Source: Belliella aquatica
GTDB taxonomy: Bacteria; Bacteroidota; Bacteroidia; Cytophagales; Cyclobacteriaceae
Assembly (NCBI RefSeq): GCF_014637795.1
Contig: NZ_BMFD01000016.1
Span: 1 to 64,000, forward strand
Length of the DNA stretch: 64,000 nucleotides
Direction: 5' to 3'
In this document: in pieces, positions 18,424-27,671 of the stretch
How positions within the stretch are numbered: the stretch's first letter is position 1
Layout: each line of letters opens with the position of its first letter
Translations under genes and position numbers: made by a program
The notes under the pieces: generated by a model
Databases searched by the model: none
What the model saw: the letters and a program-made list of their open reading frames with translations, nothing else
What the model was told of the DNA's origin: nothing

Positions 18424-19133
18424 TATTCTTGACAGAAATCATCTATCCAAGTTTGTGCATCGGCATACCCCAAGTTCAAAGCCATTTTAAGATTGGCGCA
18501 GCCGTCTTCTTTTTGACTTAAAGCACTCAATTGCGTTACTCCCAAAAGGTAATAAGCCGCAGCATTATCCTTGTCCAAATTCACTGTACTGATCAAAGAC
18601 TGAATACCACCTAATGGATCTCTGTTTCCCAATTGTGCTTTTGCTTTGTTGAAATGAACGAGGCCTTGATTTGGATTTACTTGCAGTGCTTGATCAAAAT
18701 CCATAATGGCATCTTCGTAATCTTCAGTAGCAAGTAGCGCCAAACCTCTATTGTAATAAATATCCGTTTGCTGCGGATCTAGTCCATTTGCATAATTGTA
18801 ATCTCGGACAGCTTCTTTGAACGCCTTTTTTTCCAAATAAGCATTCCCTCTATTGAAAAATGGCTTGTATGAAGTAGAATCAATTCGAATAGAATTGGTG
18901 AAAGCGACAATGGCTTCGTCGAATTTTCCTTGCTGAAAAAAGGCCACTCCTCTAGCATTGTGAGCAGAAGTGTTTGATTCATTTTTTTCAATTACTCGAT
19001 CAAAGTACTCAACCGCTTTTGAGAAATCACCTGCATCAAGCGATTTCACTCCTTCATCAAACAGTTCTTGTTCAGATGCTCCACATGCAGTCATCATGAC
19101 GATAGCTATAATTCCCAATAAGATTTTCTTCAC
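18423..19133 (-). CDS. tetratricopeptide-repeat lipoprotein
   Basis: A 236-residue protein with lipobox MMTAC (cysteine 17) and about five TPR units, for example AHNARGVAFFQQGKFDEAI, PFFNRGNAYLEKKAFKEAV and IYYNRGLALLATEDYEDAI. It is probably an envelope scaffold for protein-protein contacts. The partner is unknown. It abuts the threonylcarbamoyl-AMP synthase gene with a one-base stop/start overlap. A -7-like TATCTTTG lies at 19160-19153 upstream. Confidence 0.85.
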   Translation of the reverse strand: MKKILLGIIAIVMMTACGASEQELFDEGVKSLDAGDFSKAVEYFDRVIEKNESNTSAHNARGVAFFQQGKFDEAIVAFTNSIRIDSTSYKPFFNRGNAYLEKKAFKEAVRDYNYANGLDPQQTDIYYNRGLALLATEDYEDAIMDFDQALQVNPNQGLVHFNKAKAQLGNRDPLGGIQSLISTVNLDKDNAAAYYLLGVTQLSALSQKEDGCANLKMALNLGYADAQTWIDDFCQE

Positions 19134-19152
19134 TTTTTCTAGATTTTGGGTG

Positions 19153-19160
19153 CAAAGATA
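19153..19160 (-). promoter_or_regulatory. candidate -7 element before the TPR lipoprotein gene
   Basis: On the minus strand this reads TATCTTTG, followed by C, matching the TAnnTTTGC consensus 20 bases before the ATG. No clear TTTG box is visible at the expected distance. It would allow the TPR, threonylcarbamoyl-AMP synthase and pgk genes to be transcribed independently of the genes upstream. Confidence 0.35.
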
Positions 19161-19165
19161 AGGAT

Positions 19166-19615
19166 TTATCCAGCGGTTGAAGCGGTATTTTTCATTTTTG
19201 CTATGTACTCTTCTGGAACCGGAACGGGCTTCATGGTCTTCATGTCTACAGATACCATTGTCACATTAGCCGAAGCAAATATTTTCTCTTCTCCACTTGG
19301 TGTTTTTCCCAAAATAACCTGCTCCATCACAAAAGAAGTATTCCCAATGTGAGAAATATTTACATATGCCACTGGAGAATCCTGCGCATGAATAGGACTG
19401 AAATAATTGATGTTTACATTCGCGACTACAGTTCCCACTGACATGATGTTCCAATTGCATACTTGAAAGAGGTACTGCGCTCTTGCATGTTCGAAATAGT
19501 TGAAATAAATCCCGTTGTTCACATGCATGTAACCATCGATATCAGAAAACCTGACTTGAATAGGTACAGAAAAAGAAAAGGAGGCTTTAACCTCCTCAAT
19601 TATATATTTTTTCAT
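19166..19615 (-). CDS. hot-dog-fold acyl-CoA thioesterase (YbgC/4-hydroxybenzoyl-CoA thioesterase-like)
   Basis: A 149-residue single hot-dog domain protein. The conserved RFSDIDGYMHVNNGIYFNYFE segment (about 22-42) holds the catalytic aspartate and the HVNN turn of the YbgC-like group. Such enzymes hydrolyse short or aromatic acyl-CoA thioesters in the cytoplasm; the substrate is not predictable. One base separates its start from the stop of the upstream Nudix gene, so the two are co-transcribed. Confidence 0.87.
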   Translation of the reverse strand: MKKYIIEEVKASFSFSVPIQVRFSDIDGYMHVNNGIYFNYFEHARAQYLFQVCNWNIMSVGTVVANVNINYFSPIHAQDSPVAYVNISHIGNTSFVMEQVILGKTPSGEEKIFASANVTMVSVDMKTMKPVPVPEEYIAKMKNTASTAG

Positions 19616-19616
19616 C

Positions 19617-20168
19617 TTAAAGAGCGTATTCTGATCTACTAGTTTTTTCTAACATTCGGATAATAGATGGATTGTAGCCGATCATATCTTCTACTGAATC
19701 AAAAGGAACCCAAGCCAAATCTTTACTTTCTTTGCTGATAATCAGGGGCTCGCTGAGCTCTGCCTCGATCAAATACCTCACATCATAATGAAAGTGCTCA
19801 GGCACATCTCCTTTTTGAGGAATAATATGCTTATCGATATCAAAAATACCATTTCCAACAATCCTCAAAGACATCAATCCGCTTTCTTCTCTAGCCTCTG
19901 TCATTGCCACTTCTAAAAGATTCTCTACCCCATCAGCATGTCCTCCCAATTGGAGCCAACGATTGAGTTTTCTATGTAGAGTCAATAAAGTGTGTGTTCT
20001 CCCTTTGTTCACAATCCAAGCCGAACCTGTAAAATGTCCGGCTAACCTTGATCTTAAAAAAGCCGAATCTTCATGCGTCAAGTCAATGAATTCGTCTATG
20101 AAACTCGCTTCTTCTTCAAATGGTGTTCTGTAATTCTCGAGACTTTGTCTCAGTAGTTTTCTATCCAT
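19617..20168 (-). CDS. Nudix hydrolase
   Basis: A 183-residue pyrophosphohydrolase-fold protein. The Nudix box spans residues 76-98 (GHADGVENLLEVAMTEAREESGL) and fits G-x5-E-x7-RE-U-x-EE-x-G-U except that the first R of RE is T. The catalytic EE pair is intact. About 75 residues precede the box, with RTHTLLTLHRKLNRWLQLGGH typical of a Bacteroidota subgroup. The substrate is unknown. It lies in a tight minus-strand run between the thioesterase gene and a conserved unknown gene. Confidence 0.86.
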   Translation of the reverse strand: MDRKLLRQSLENYRTPFEEEASFIDEFIDLTHEDSAFLRSRLAGHFTGSAWIVNKGRTHTLLTLHRKLNRWLQLGGHADGVENLLEVAMTEAREESGLMSLRIVGNGIFDIDKHIIPQKGDVPEHFHYDVRYLIEAELSEPLIISKESKDLAWVPFDSVEDMIGYNPSIIRMLEKTSRSEYAL

Positions 20169-20174
20169 CGGATA

Positions 20175-20762
20175 TTAATTTTCAAATAAGTCATCAATAA
20201 ATTGCTCAAAAGGTCTTGCTGTCAAGTAGAGATGATCTGAATAAACTGTCACCAACACTTTCATAAAGCTAGGATTTTCATTTACACTGATCTTCTCAAT
20301 GCTCACATTTCCATAAAGCTGATCGATCCTTTGAGAGAAGTCCACATTGCTCAGCGGTGGCTTGAAATATTGCTTCTCTGTCGTCTTGACATCATCATTG
20401 ATTTCTTCAATTTTTCTGTCTAAACTGATTTTTTGATATCCCAAATCTAACATTCGCTGCCCAAAAGCAAAGAAAAGTTGCGAAAAACTTTTACTATCAA
20501 AGGGACTTTCGAAAGTTATCGCAAATCCATTGGCATAAGGAGATTTTAAAATATGCACCTCAGGGCTAGCATTCATTCCTGAGGTTTTGAAATGGTAATT
20601 TTTCTGAACCAGATTCATCAATAATTTACCTTCTTTCGATTCTTTCCAAGCTGTCGTAGACGCAATAGCATCTTCTGATTGAATAAAATTCTCTTTGTGC
20701 TTGACTGGGGTCTTTTTATTTGGGAAAATTTTACCAAATATATCATCTATGAATGAAGCCAT
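20175..20762 (-). CDS. conserved hypothetical protein
   Basis: A 195-residue soluble protein without signal peptide or membrane segments. I recognise no domain. It has mixed helix and strand character (HILKSPYANGFAITFESPFDSKSFSQLFFAFGQRM, then a second strand-rich half ending ARPFEQFIDDLFEN). Its ATG overlaps the recQ stop by one base and it sits in the recQ-Nudix-thioesterase run, so it is transcribed with them. Any link to DNA repair is only suggested by position. Confidence 0.65.
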   Translation of the reverse strand: MASFIDDIFGKIFPNKKTPVKHKENFIQSEDAIASTTAWKESKEGKLLMNLVQKNYHFKTSGMNASPEVHILKSPYANGFAITFESPFDSKSFSQLFFAFGQRMLDLGYQKISLDRKIEEINDDVKTTEKQYFKPPLSNVDFSQRIDQLYGNVSIEKISVNENPSFMKVLVTVYSDHLYLTARPFEQFIDDLFEN

Positions 20763-22672
20763 TATTTATTGAGTTTGTATGTGCCATCAGGTTCAGATAC
20801 TATCTGTCCTTCGTCTTCCATTCCCCTCAAAATATCAAGAGTCTCTTGATCATCTTTGATTCCGGTAGCAGTAGGAAGTGACTGCAATGAAAACGTCCTA
20901 CCCTCACTTAAAGTTTGAAGGATTTTTGATTTGAGCTGCTTCACTCTCGTATCAGCTTTTTTTTTACGTTCCATACAGACATCGCAAATTCCGCAATAGT
21001 CATCGCTTTCCTCACCAAAATACTGTGAAATCTGATTGGCTCGACAAAGTGTAACATTCTGAATATATGTCACCATGGAAGCAGCTTTGGAGATTGCATT
21101 TTCCCTTCTTTCAGCAATCCTTTTGGTATTCAAGGGCAACTTCCCTGCATCATGCCTTGGGGTCAAAAAAGTCACTTGTGGTTTTTCTTTGCGCTTATGA
21201 TAGGCCAATACAGCAAACTGATCAAGCAACTCCAACTGCTTCACCAATTCTGCCTCGGGAAGATTTAGGCTTTTCGCCAATCTCGGCTCTTGGATTTTGA
21301 TGTATTCCATAAATAATTCACCTCCATAAGTCCTCAATAGCGCTTTGATCAGGGGATCTAGTCTCGCATTGGCAATTTGAAATTCATACAACTTGGATTG
21401 ATCGACAAGAAAATGAATCGTTGAAGGAGAAAAGAAACTTTCATTTAACTCAACAAAACCTTCTTCCTGCAACACTTTCATAGCATTGTAAGTCATCAAA
21501 ACATCCAATTTATAAGTGGAGCAAAAATCTGTTAAATCAAAGTCATAGCTTACAAATAAACTGCTGCCCACAGCAATCCTATATTGATTAGCCAAAGACT
21601 GATAGACTCTTTTAAGGTAATCTATGGGTGGATAAGCCAATTCTGCGCGCTCGGTAAGCTTTTGAATATCTTGTTTGTTGGTCAATAAAACCCCATAGGC
21701 CTTGAGTTCATCTCGTCCTGCACGACCTGCTTCTTGATAATAATTCTCTAAATTTTCAGGCAAATCCAAATGAATCACCACCCTCACGTCCGGCTTATCA
21801 ATCCCCATCCCAAAGGCATTCGTCGCTACCATGACGCGGATTTTGTTTGCTTTCCACTCCTGCTGCCTGAGTTCTCGGGTAGCGCTATCCAAACCCGCAT
21901 GATAAAAAGTAGCTGAAACACCCATTTGATAAAGCTCCTTAGCAATGTCTTTGGTCCCTTTTCTATTTCTAGAATAAATGATCGCCGAACCAGGGATTCT
22001 ACTGAGTATTTGTATGGCTTTTTCGATTTTGTTCTCCACCATTCTGACCGAGTAGCTGAGATTCTTTCTGGAAAAAGATCTAACAAAAATATTGGGATCT
22101 TTGAGTTCTAAATTTGTAATGATATCCTCTTTCACTTTCAAAGTGGCAGAGGCTGTCAATGCCATGCAAGGAACATTCGGATGAAATTCTCTGATTTTTG
22201 CAATCTCTAAATAAGGAGGACGGAAATCATAACCCCATTGCGAAATACAGTGGGCCTCATCTACTGCAATCAAATTGACATTCATCCTTTTGAAGCGTTC
22301 GATGAAGATTTCTGTTTTCAATCTTTCGGGAGAGACGTAGAGAAACTTATAATTCCCATACACACAATTATCCAAAATGGTGTCAATTTCTCTCTTTCGC
22401 ATTCCAGAGTACACTGCGGCAGCTAGAACTCCCCTTTTCCGCAAATTATCAACTTGATCTTTCATCAAAGCCACAAGCGGACTGACTACGAGGCAGATTC
22501 CTTCTTGCGCTAATGCAGGAACTTGGAAACAAATAGACTTTCCACCACCTGTTGGCAATAAAGCGACACAATCCTTCCCTTCCATCGCCGAAAGCACGAT
22601 TTCTAATTGGGATGGCCGAAAGTCGGCATATCCAAAAAACTTTTGAAGAATCTGTATTGCTTGTGTTTTCAT
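20762..22672 (-). CDS. recQ: RecQ-family ATP-dependent DNA helicase, short form
   Basis: A 636-residue 3'-5' superfamily 2 helicase. Motif I is LLPTGGGKSICFQVPA (about 39-54), motif II is DEAHCISQWGYDFRP, motif III is ALTASAT and motif VI is QEAGRAGRD. A zinc-binding cysteine set follows (CRANQISQYFG...CGICDVC). A winged-helix-like end follows, but no HRDC domain is present, so this is shorter than canonical RecQ. Bacteroidota often encode a second longer copy (family knowledge). It abuts the enoyl-CoA hydratase gene with no gap. Confidence 0.92.
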   Translation of the reverse strand: MKTQAIQILQKFFGYADFRPSQLEIVLSAMEGKDCVALLPTGGGKSICFQVPALAQEGICLVVSPLVALMKDQVDNLRKRGVLAAAVYSGMRKREIDTILDNCVYGNYKFLYVSPERLKTEIFIERFKRMNVNLIAVDEAHCISQWGYDFRPPYLEIAKIREFHPNVPCMALTASATLKVKEDIITNLELKDPNIFVRSFSRKNLSYSVRMVENKIEKAIQILSRIPGSAIIYSRNRKGTKDIAKELYQMGVSATFYHAGLDSATRELRQQEWKANKIRVMVATNAFGMGIDKPDVRVVIHLDLPENLENYYQEAGRAGRDELKAYGVLLTNKQDIQKLTERAELAYPPIDYLKRVYQSLANQYRIAVGSSLFVSYDFDLTDFCSTYKLDVLMTYNAMKVLQEEGFVELNESFFSPSTIHFLVDQSKLYEFQIANARLDPLIKALLRTYGGELFMEYIKIQEPRLAKSLNLPEAELVKQLELLDQFAVLAYHKRKEKPQVTFLTPRHDAGKLPLNTKRIAERRENAISKAASMVTYIQNVTLCRANQISQYFGEESDDYCGICDVCMERKKKADTRVKQLKSKILQTLSEGRTFSLQSLPTATGIKDDQETLDILRGMEDEGQIVSEPDGTYKLNK

Positions 22673-23467
22673 CTACCAGCTGAGCTTCTCTTTATTCAAG
22701 AAAGCTGCAATTCCACTTTTACAATCTGCTGAATTTCTTGCTTTGGCATTCATTGATGCCGCGTATTCTAAACCGTCCTCGAGTGTTTTTTCTTGCACCC
22801 TTGCGATCATTTCCTTGGTCAGCCCCATAGCCGTCCCGGAATTTTGCGTAGCTAATTTTTGAGCATAATCAAAAACAGTCTTCCCCAATTCTTCTTCATC
22901 GACAATGAAATTGATCAGTCCCAATTCCTTAGCTTCTTTTGCAGATACAGGATCCGCATCAAGCAACAATTGCTTGGATTTCCCTTCTCCAATCTTCCTC
23001 AAAAGAAACACTTTTACGATCGCAGGAATAAAGCCAATTTTGACTTCCGTATATCCAAACTTGGCTTCAGGTACAGAAAAAACAAAGTCACAAACTGTTG
23101 CCAATCCGCATCCACCTGCTAAAGCATGTCCCTGAACTTGTGCGATGATCACTTTGCGAGAAGTGTAAATTTGATAGAATAAATCTTTCAGATTCCTGCT
23201 GTCTTGCAGGTTCTCTTCATAAGAATTCGTTTGCAAATCTTGAAGCGATGCCAAGTCTGCTCCTGAGCAAAAGACTTTACCAGCAGCTTTGATCACAATG
23301 ATCTTTACCAGATCATTACTTTCAAAATCCTTCAGCACATCCTTCATAGATGCGACCATTTCTGCATTAAGTGCGTTCCTCTTTTCAGGTCGGTTGAGTA
23401 CCAGATAGCCTATCCTTTCTTGGACAAAACTATGAACAGGTTGATTCATCATATTGATTTTGGTCAA
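22673..23467 (-). CDS. enoyl-CoA hydratase/isomerase family protein
   Basis: A 264-residue crotonase-fold protein. Oxyanion-hole segments are KVFCSGADLASL (about 68-79) and ALAGGCGLATVCDF (about 115-128). A glutamate in YTEVKIGFIPA fits one catalytic position of the hydratases. The overall look is that of the methylglutaconyl-CoA-hydratase-like group in Bacteroidota, which would place it in leucine or branched acyl-CoA breakdown, but that assignment is inference. It ends one base before the recQ ATG. Confidence 0.85.
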   Translation of the reverse strand: MTKINMMNQPVHSFVQERIGYLVLNRPEKRNALNAEMVASMKDVLKDFESNDLVKIIVIKAAGKVFCSGADLASLQDLQTNSYEENLQDSRNLKDLFYQIYTSRKVIIAQVQGHALAGGCGLATVCDFVFSVPEAKFGYTEVKIGFIPAIVKVFLLRKIGEGKSKQLLLDADPVSAKEAKELGLINFIVDEEELGKTVFDYAQKLATQNSGTAMGLTKEMIARVQEKTLEDGLEYAASMNAKARNSADCKSGIAAFLNKEKLSW

Positions 23468-23534
23468 ATTGAGTTAATAATAAATTGGCTTATGTAGAAA
23501 GATAAGGCAGAAGATTTGCTCATCCAAAAGCTAA

Positions 23535-25487
23535 TTACTTTAATGCTAATTTATATGCTTTATCCCTCGATCTAAAATCTGTAAATGGTATTTGTTGTTG
23601 CCAATCCCCTTGTTCGAAAGTTAGGATCTCCCTGAATGATTCATCAATTTCTAAAGATTTCAATTCCTTCAAAACAAGTGGCTTTTTCTGATTTGGAAGA
23701 AAAATTTTCATATCAGATTCATCCTTAAAAGCAATCAAAGGGTACTTTTCTCGACCAAAAGAAGATAGCCTATTGGGCATAACTTTATAACCAAAATCAG
23801 ACTCGGGAACTTCAAAGTCAAAGTAATATTTCTCTTGAAAATCTATTGAAAAGCCTTTGTTGAGACTATAAATCATCAAGTCATTACGCTCTTCTTTGAA
23901 TATTTTCTCAAATCTTAAGAAGCCAAAACCCAAAAGAACTACCACAATACCATACAACTGCCACTTCTCCGGCTTAGTAGCAAGTAGCAAAGCTAAAACT
24001 AATATAAGCCAATAAGCAAACATGAAATCAGGCCTTAAAAAAATCTCTTCAATCTTGGCAAAAGGCAATTCCTGAATACCAAAAATCAGTTGATTGACAA
24101 TTCTAATCAACCATTCTGTAATCCATGCTAGCGGCTTGGCAAGAAATGGAATTTGCGCAAATAGCATAAATGGAACACCAAAAGACATGATCAAGAATGC
24201 TCCAGGGATGGCTACAAGATTGGAAAGGATAAAGTATGATGGAAAAACATGAAAATAATAAGCAGAGATCGGAAATGTCATTAATTGGGCAGCAATACCT
24301 ACGGTACTGATTTGCCAAATGTACTCCACCACCTTTGACTTTGGGGTCCACAATTTCACCAAAATAGGCTGAATCAATAAAATACCTGCGAGTGCCAAAT
24401 ATGACAATTGAAATCCAACTGCAAAAATCAAGAATGGATCATAGACAAGCAGGATTAATGCTGAAAGCGCAATTGCATTGAAAATAGAAGGGCTTCTAGA
24501 TTTCATCTGTGCCAATGCCATGATCGAAAACATGGTAGCCGCTCGCATCACAGAAGGTGACATTCCTGTCAATAAAGCGTATCCCCAAATCAAAAGAATA
24601 ATGACTGAAAGGTAAAGAACCCTTTTGCCCACCTGAAGTCGAAAGGGTTTGACAAAAAGAAAAAAGAAACCATAGATAATCCCCACGTGCAGCCCCGAAA
24701 CGGCCAAAATATGCATCGCACCTGCTGTGACATAAGCATCATTGACTTCTTTCTCGAGATTTTTCTTTTGACCCAATAAGAGTGCTTTGGCTACTTGGTT
24801 CGCATACTTATCCAATATCAAAAGATCCATCTTCTCCATGATCCCAGCCCTTAATGCTAAAAAATAATCCTCAATTGGCTGTATGGAAGACTCCCCTACT
24901 TTCAAAACCTTGTCATTTACAAACTGACTGTGGGTAATCTGCTGACGTTCCATGAAATTTGCATAATGAAACTCTTTCGGATTATTAGGTGGTGCAATTC
25001 GCTCTGGATTTCCGCTGATGATCAACAAATCTCCCGGAGAGATGCTTTCCTCCAACTTGTGGTAAATCAAAACCTCTCCTCGGATATGGTTGATCTGATC
25101 AGTAGAGTCTTTTTGCATGAGTAATCTTACGCTATTCGCCGTAGAGTTTGGCTTGGGTTCATCATTTGCCAAAGCAATTGCCAAGTACATTTCTGATCGA
25201 TTGGTCTGATGGATCAAATGATCCTTTTGATTGTGAAGATCCCTCAAAAAAGTAAAAGTCAATCCTAATACAAACAGCTGAAAGTAAGCTAAAATAGGAA
25301 TAGCGACTTTAAATTGATACGTTTTGAGAAGCTTATTCCTAACTACCAAGACACAATAAACGAGGTATAAAACCCCTAAGACGGTCATCAAAATTTCTAG
25401 AGTAAGAAAACTCCATTTGGGATAGAGCAATACTCCTATCATAAAAAAGAGGAGATATCTTAAAAATGGAAATTCGCTAAATTTCAT
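23535..25487 (-). CDS. comEC: ComEC/Rec2-family DNA-uptake channel, without the metallo-beta-lactamase domain
   Basis: A 650-residue inner-membrane protein with a DUF4131-like N-terminal part and the competence domain (about 240-510). The signature AGAMHILAVSGLHVGI starts near 258, followed by several hydrophobic segments. ComEC conducts single-stranded DNA into the cytoplasm in naturally competent bacteria. The C-terminal 120 residues are short and lack the HxHxDH metal motif of the beta-lactamase-like nuclease domain found in Bacillus-type ComEC. No other competence gene is nearby. Confidence 0.88.
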   Translation of the reverse strand: MKFSEFPFLRYLLFFMIGVLLYPKWSFLTLEILMTVLGVLYLVYCVLVVRNKLLKTYQFKVAIPILAYFQLFVLGLTFTFLRDLHNQKDHLIHQTNRSEMYLAIALANDEPKPNSTANSVRLLMQKDSTDQINHIRGEVLIYHKLEESISPGDLLIISGNPERIAPPNNPKEFHYANFMERQQITHSQFVNDKVLKVGESSIQPIEDYFLALRAGIMEKMDLLILDKYANQVAKALLLGQKKNLEKEVNDAYVTAGAMHILAVSGLHVGIIYGFFFLFVKPFRLQVGKRVLYLSVIILLIWGYALLTGMSPSVMRAATMFSIMALAQMKSRSPSIFNAIALSALILLVYDPFLIFAVGFQLSYLALAGILLIQPILVKLWTPKSKVVEYIWQISTVGIAAQLMTFPISAYYFHVFPSYFILSNLVAIPGAFLIMSFGVPFMLFAQIPFLAKPLAWITEWLIRIVNQLIFGIQELPFAKIEEIFLRPDFMFAYWLILVLALLLATKPEKWQLYGIVVVLLGFGFLRFEKIFKEERNDLMIYSLNKGFSIDFQEKYYFDFEVPESDFGYKVMPNRLSSFGREKYPLIAFKDESDMKIFLPNQKKPLVLKELKSLEIDESFREILTFEQGDWQQQIPFTDFRSRDKAYKLALK

Positions 25488-25526
25488 AAACCTAAAAGTT
25501 TACTTCAATTTAGTCAAGAAAAATAA

Positions 25527-25552
25527 AAAAGGAGCCATAAATGACTCCTTTT
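25527..25552 (-). terminator. rho-independent terminator after the outer-membrane barrel gene
   Basis: On the minus strand, AAAAGGAG / CTCCTTTT form a stem around a 10-base loop, followed by a T-rich run (TTATTTTTC). It lies 23 bases past the stop of the barrel gene and separates it from comEC. Confidence 0.8.
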
Positions 25553-25574
25553 CAAGTAAATTAAACGTTTATTT

Positions 25575-26123
25575 TTAGAATCTAAAGCCTACAGAAAAAC
25601 CTGCTTTGAATTCTACTGCGGCGAAAGTGTCATTAACTTCAGAACTAAAACCTCTAGCTATTGAAGCGTAGGGTCCAAAAGCAAACTTATCATTGAATAT
25701 CCATTTGTAACCACCACCTAAGCCAAGTAGGAAGCTGTTCATGTCTGTAGTATTCAAAAGTCCGTCAGAGATTTCTGTATATTCTCCGAATCTATATTTA
25801 AGGAATGGGAAAATGTAGATTTTACCTGTTTCATCTCCTTCAAAATAAAAGTTGTAAGAAGCTTGAATCGATGTAGCATCAAATTTCTTGCTATCACTTG
25901 TTCTGACATAAGCAAATCTATCGTTGAAATGCGCCTCGATACCAATAGATTGATCTTTTGCGATAAAATGTTCGTAACCAAGCTCCACAGATCCCAGCAG
26001 GATTGTATTCAGAAAGTTTACTTTGATTTCGCCAGTGCTGTAGTCTTTTTCAGTTTCTATCTGGGCAAATGTAGCAGTGCCTATCAGAAAAAAAACAAAT
26101 GTTGAGAGTATTATTTTTTTCAT
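25575..26123 (-). CDS. small outer-membrane beta-barrel protein
   Basis: A 182-residue protein with a signal peptide (1-20, ending TFAQ). About eight amphipathic strands follow (for example SVELGYEHF, SIQASYNFYF, LGLGGGYKWIF), and the last residues GFSVGFRF end in phenylalanine as outer-membrane barrels do. It is probably an OmpW/OmpA-barrel-sized protein of the OMP_b-brl type. No ligand can be predicted. It is monocistronic by its terminator. Confidence 0.82.
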   Translation of the reverse strand: MKKIILSTFVFFLIGTATFAQIETEKDYSTGEIKVNFLNTILLGSVELGYEHFIAKDQSIGIEAHFNDRFAYVRTSDSKKFDATSIQASYNFYFEGDETGKIYIFPFLKYRFGEYTEISDGLLNTTDMNSFLLGLGGGYKWIFNDKFAFGPYASIARGFSSEVNDTFAAVEFKAGFSVGFRF

Positions 26124-26173
26124 GTCTATAAAATTTTAGTTCCTAAATTCTTTAAATCTAAATGCCTGTATTG

Positions 26174-26611
26174 TTATAAATACTTTTCCATTTGGAAATG
26201 CTTGATGTTACACTCTTCAAACATCTCGCCAACTTTCTCAAATCCAAACTTTGCATAGAGCGGTATTGCGGGAAGTTGAGCATGCATATAAAGTAATTTA
26301 CCTTTACTTTCCTGAGATTCGGCTATATCACTTAAAACTGCCTGCACGAGCGCTTGCCCTATACCTTCGCCTCGCATATTCTTTAAAACAGCAAATCTTT
26401 CCAGCTTGATACCATTTTTTGTGAATCTCCATCGAGCTGTTCCAGCAGGAAAACCCTCTACACTTGCCAAAAAATGAGTTGATGAATCTTCAAATTCATC
26501 ATATTCTTCGGCAGGATCTACTTCTTGCTCGATTACAAAAACATCTTTCCGTATCTTAAAAATCGCATCAAACTGTTCCTTCGTCTTTGCTTTTTCTACT
26601 TTTATACTCAT
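26174..26611 (-). CDS. GNAT-family N-acetyltransferase
   Basis: A 145-residue acetyltransferase. The acetyl-CoA binding motif is LKNMRGEGIGQALVQAV (Q/RxxGxG/A), and the first half shows the IRKDVFVIEQEVDPAEEYDEFED pattern common to the ElaA-like group. The ATG at 26611 (MSIKVEKAK) is chosen over one 45 bases further upstream because that extension runs deeper into the phoH frame. Even so the gene overlaps the phoH end by 44 bases, which suggests translational coupling. The substrate is unknown. Confidence 0.83.
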   Translation of the reverse strand: MSIKVEKAKTKEQFDAIFKIRKDVFVIEQEVDPAEEYDEFEDSSTHFLASVEGFPAGTARWRFTKNGIKLERFAVLKNMRGEGIGQALVQAVLSDIAESQESKGKLLYMHAQLPAIPLYAKFGFEKVGEMFEECNIKHFQMEKYL

Positions 26612-27569
26612 CTCTTTTTTGAACTTTCTCAGCCTCGTCCTTTTCGTAGGCTTCAATGATGGATTTTACAAGTCTATGTCGGATTACATCCTTACCACTC
26701 AAATTTACCACCCCAATTCCTTTTACATCTTTGAGTACGTGTAAAGATTCACTCAATCCAGATTTTTGTCTTTTTGGAAGATCGACCTGAGTTTGATCTC
26801 CTGTGATGATCACCTTTGAATTTGGCCCCATTCTAGTCAAAAACATCTTAATCTGCTCACTTGTCGTATTTTGCGCTTCATCCAACAGAACAAATGCGTC
26901 ATGTAAAGTCCTCCCTCTCATATAGGCCAAAGGAGCAATTTCGATCACACGTGTTTCTTGGTAGAACTTCAATTTCTCCGAAGGAACCATATCACTCAAT
27001 GCATCATAGATGGGTCTCAAATAAGGATCCAATTTCTCTTGCAAATCACCAGGCAAAAAACCTAGATTTTCCCCTGCTTCCACAGCAGGTCTCGTAATGA
27101 TGATTCTCTTGACTTCACGGTTTTTCAGAGCCCTTACCGCCAATGCTACAGCGATATAAGTTTTACCAGTACCCGCAGGACCTAGTGCAAAAACCAAGTC
27201 ATTCTTGAAAGCTGATTCTACTAGCTTGCGCTGATTGGCCGATTTTGGCTTTACTACAAGTCCTTTATTTCCATAGACAATGACGTCATTTCTCTGATTT
27301 TCTTCAAAAGGAACACCCTCCAATGTAATGTACTCTTTTACATGATCAGGTGTAATGTGTCCAAATCTATTGAAATGCTGAAGCAGCATATTGATGACGT
27401 CATTTATCCTTAAAATCTCTGGTGCACGACCTTGAATCCTGATTTCGTTACCTCGGGATACAATCTTGCTTTGTGGAAAAGCAGCTGCAATCTGACGGAT
27501 ATTCTCGTTTTCTGAGCCCAAAAAGTCCAGCAGCGAAATATTTTCTAAAGTAATTACTTTTTCTACCAA
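26568..27569 (-). CDS. phoH: PhoH-family ATPase
   Basis: A 333-residue cytoplasmic ATPase. A KH-like N-terminal region (about 1-100) precedes the P-loop domain with Walker A GPAGTGKT (130-137), Walker B FVLLDEAQN and the GDQTQVDLP motif. This is the PhoH/PhoL arrangement linked in bacteria to RNA metabolism and ribosome-related functions, though the exact activity is unsettled. The C-terminus is charged (KRDEYKSRKSKDE), and its last 44 bases overlap the GNAT gene. Confidence 0.9.
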   Translation of the reverse strand: MVEKVITLENISLLDFLGSENENIRQIAAAFPQSKIVSRGNEIRIQGRAPEILRINDVINMLLQHFNRFGHITPDHVKEYITLEGVPFEENQRNDVIVYGNKGLVVKPKSANQRKLVESAFKNDLVFALGPAGTGKTYIAVALAVRALKNREVKRIIITRPAVEAGENLGFLPGDLQEKLDPYLRPIYDALSDMVPSEKLKFYQETRVIEIAPLAYMRGRTLHDAFVLLDEAQNTTSEQIKMFLTRMGPNSKVIITGDQTQVDLPKRQKSGLSESLHVLKDVKGIGVVNLSGKDVIRHRLVKSIIEAYEKDEAEKVQKRDEYKSRKSKDEGTV

Positions 27570-27595
27570 TCTATTGAATTTGATTTAAGAGTTTC

Positions 27596-27627
27596 TTTAA
27601 GGTGTAAGGATAAAATCCCTATTTTTG
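27596..27627 (+). promoter_or_regulatory. candidate promoter for the SAM hydrolase gene
   Basis: TTTA (27596-27599), a 20-base spacer and TATTTTTG (27620-27627) fit the Bacteroidota pattern with one mismatch in the upstream box. The ATG follows at 27672. Confidence 0.4.
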
Positions 27628-27671
27628 TTCACACCTATCACAAAAATATAAATTTTAATCGACTTGCTCTT

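Noticed and set aside
23535-25487. Truncated or frameshifted comEC
   Set aside because: The metallo-beta-lactamase domain is absent, but the C-terminus is an ordinary coding sequence with a normal stop, and short ComEC forms occur in Bacteroidota.
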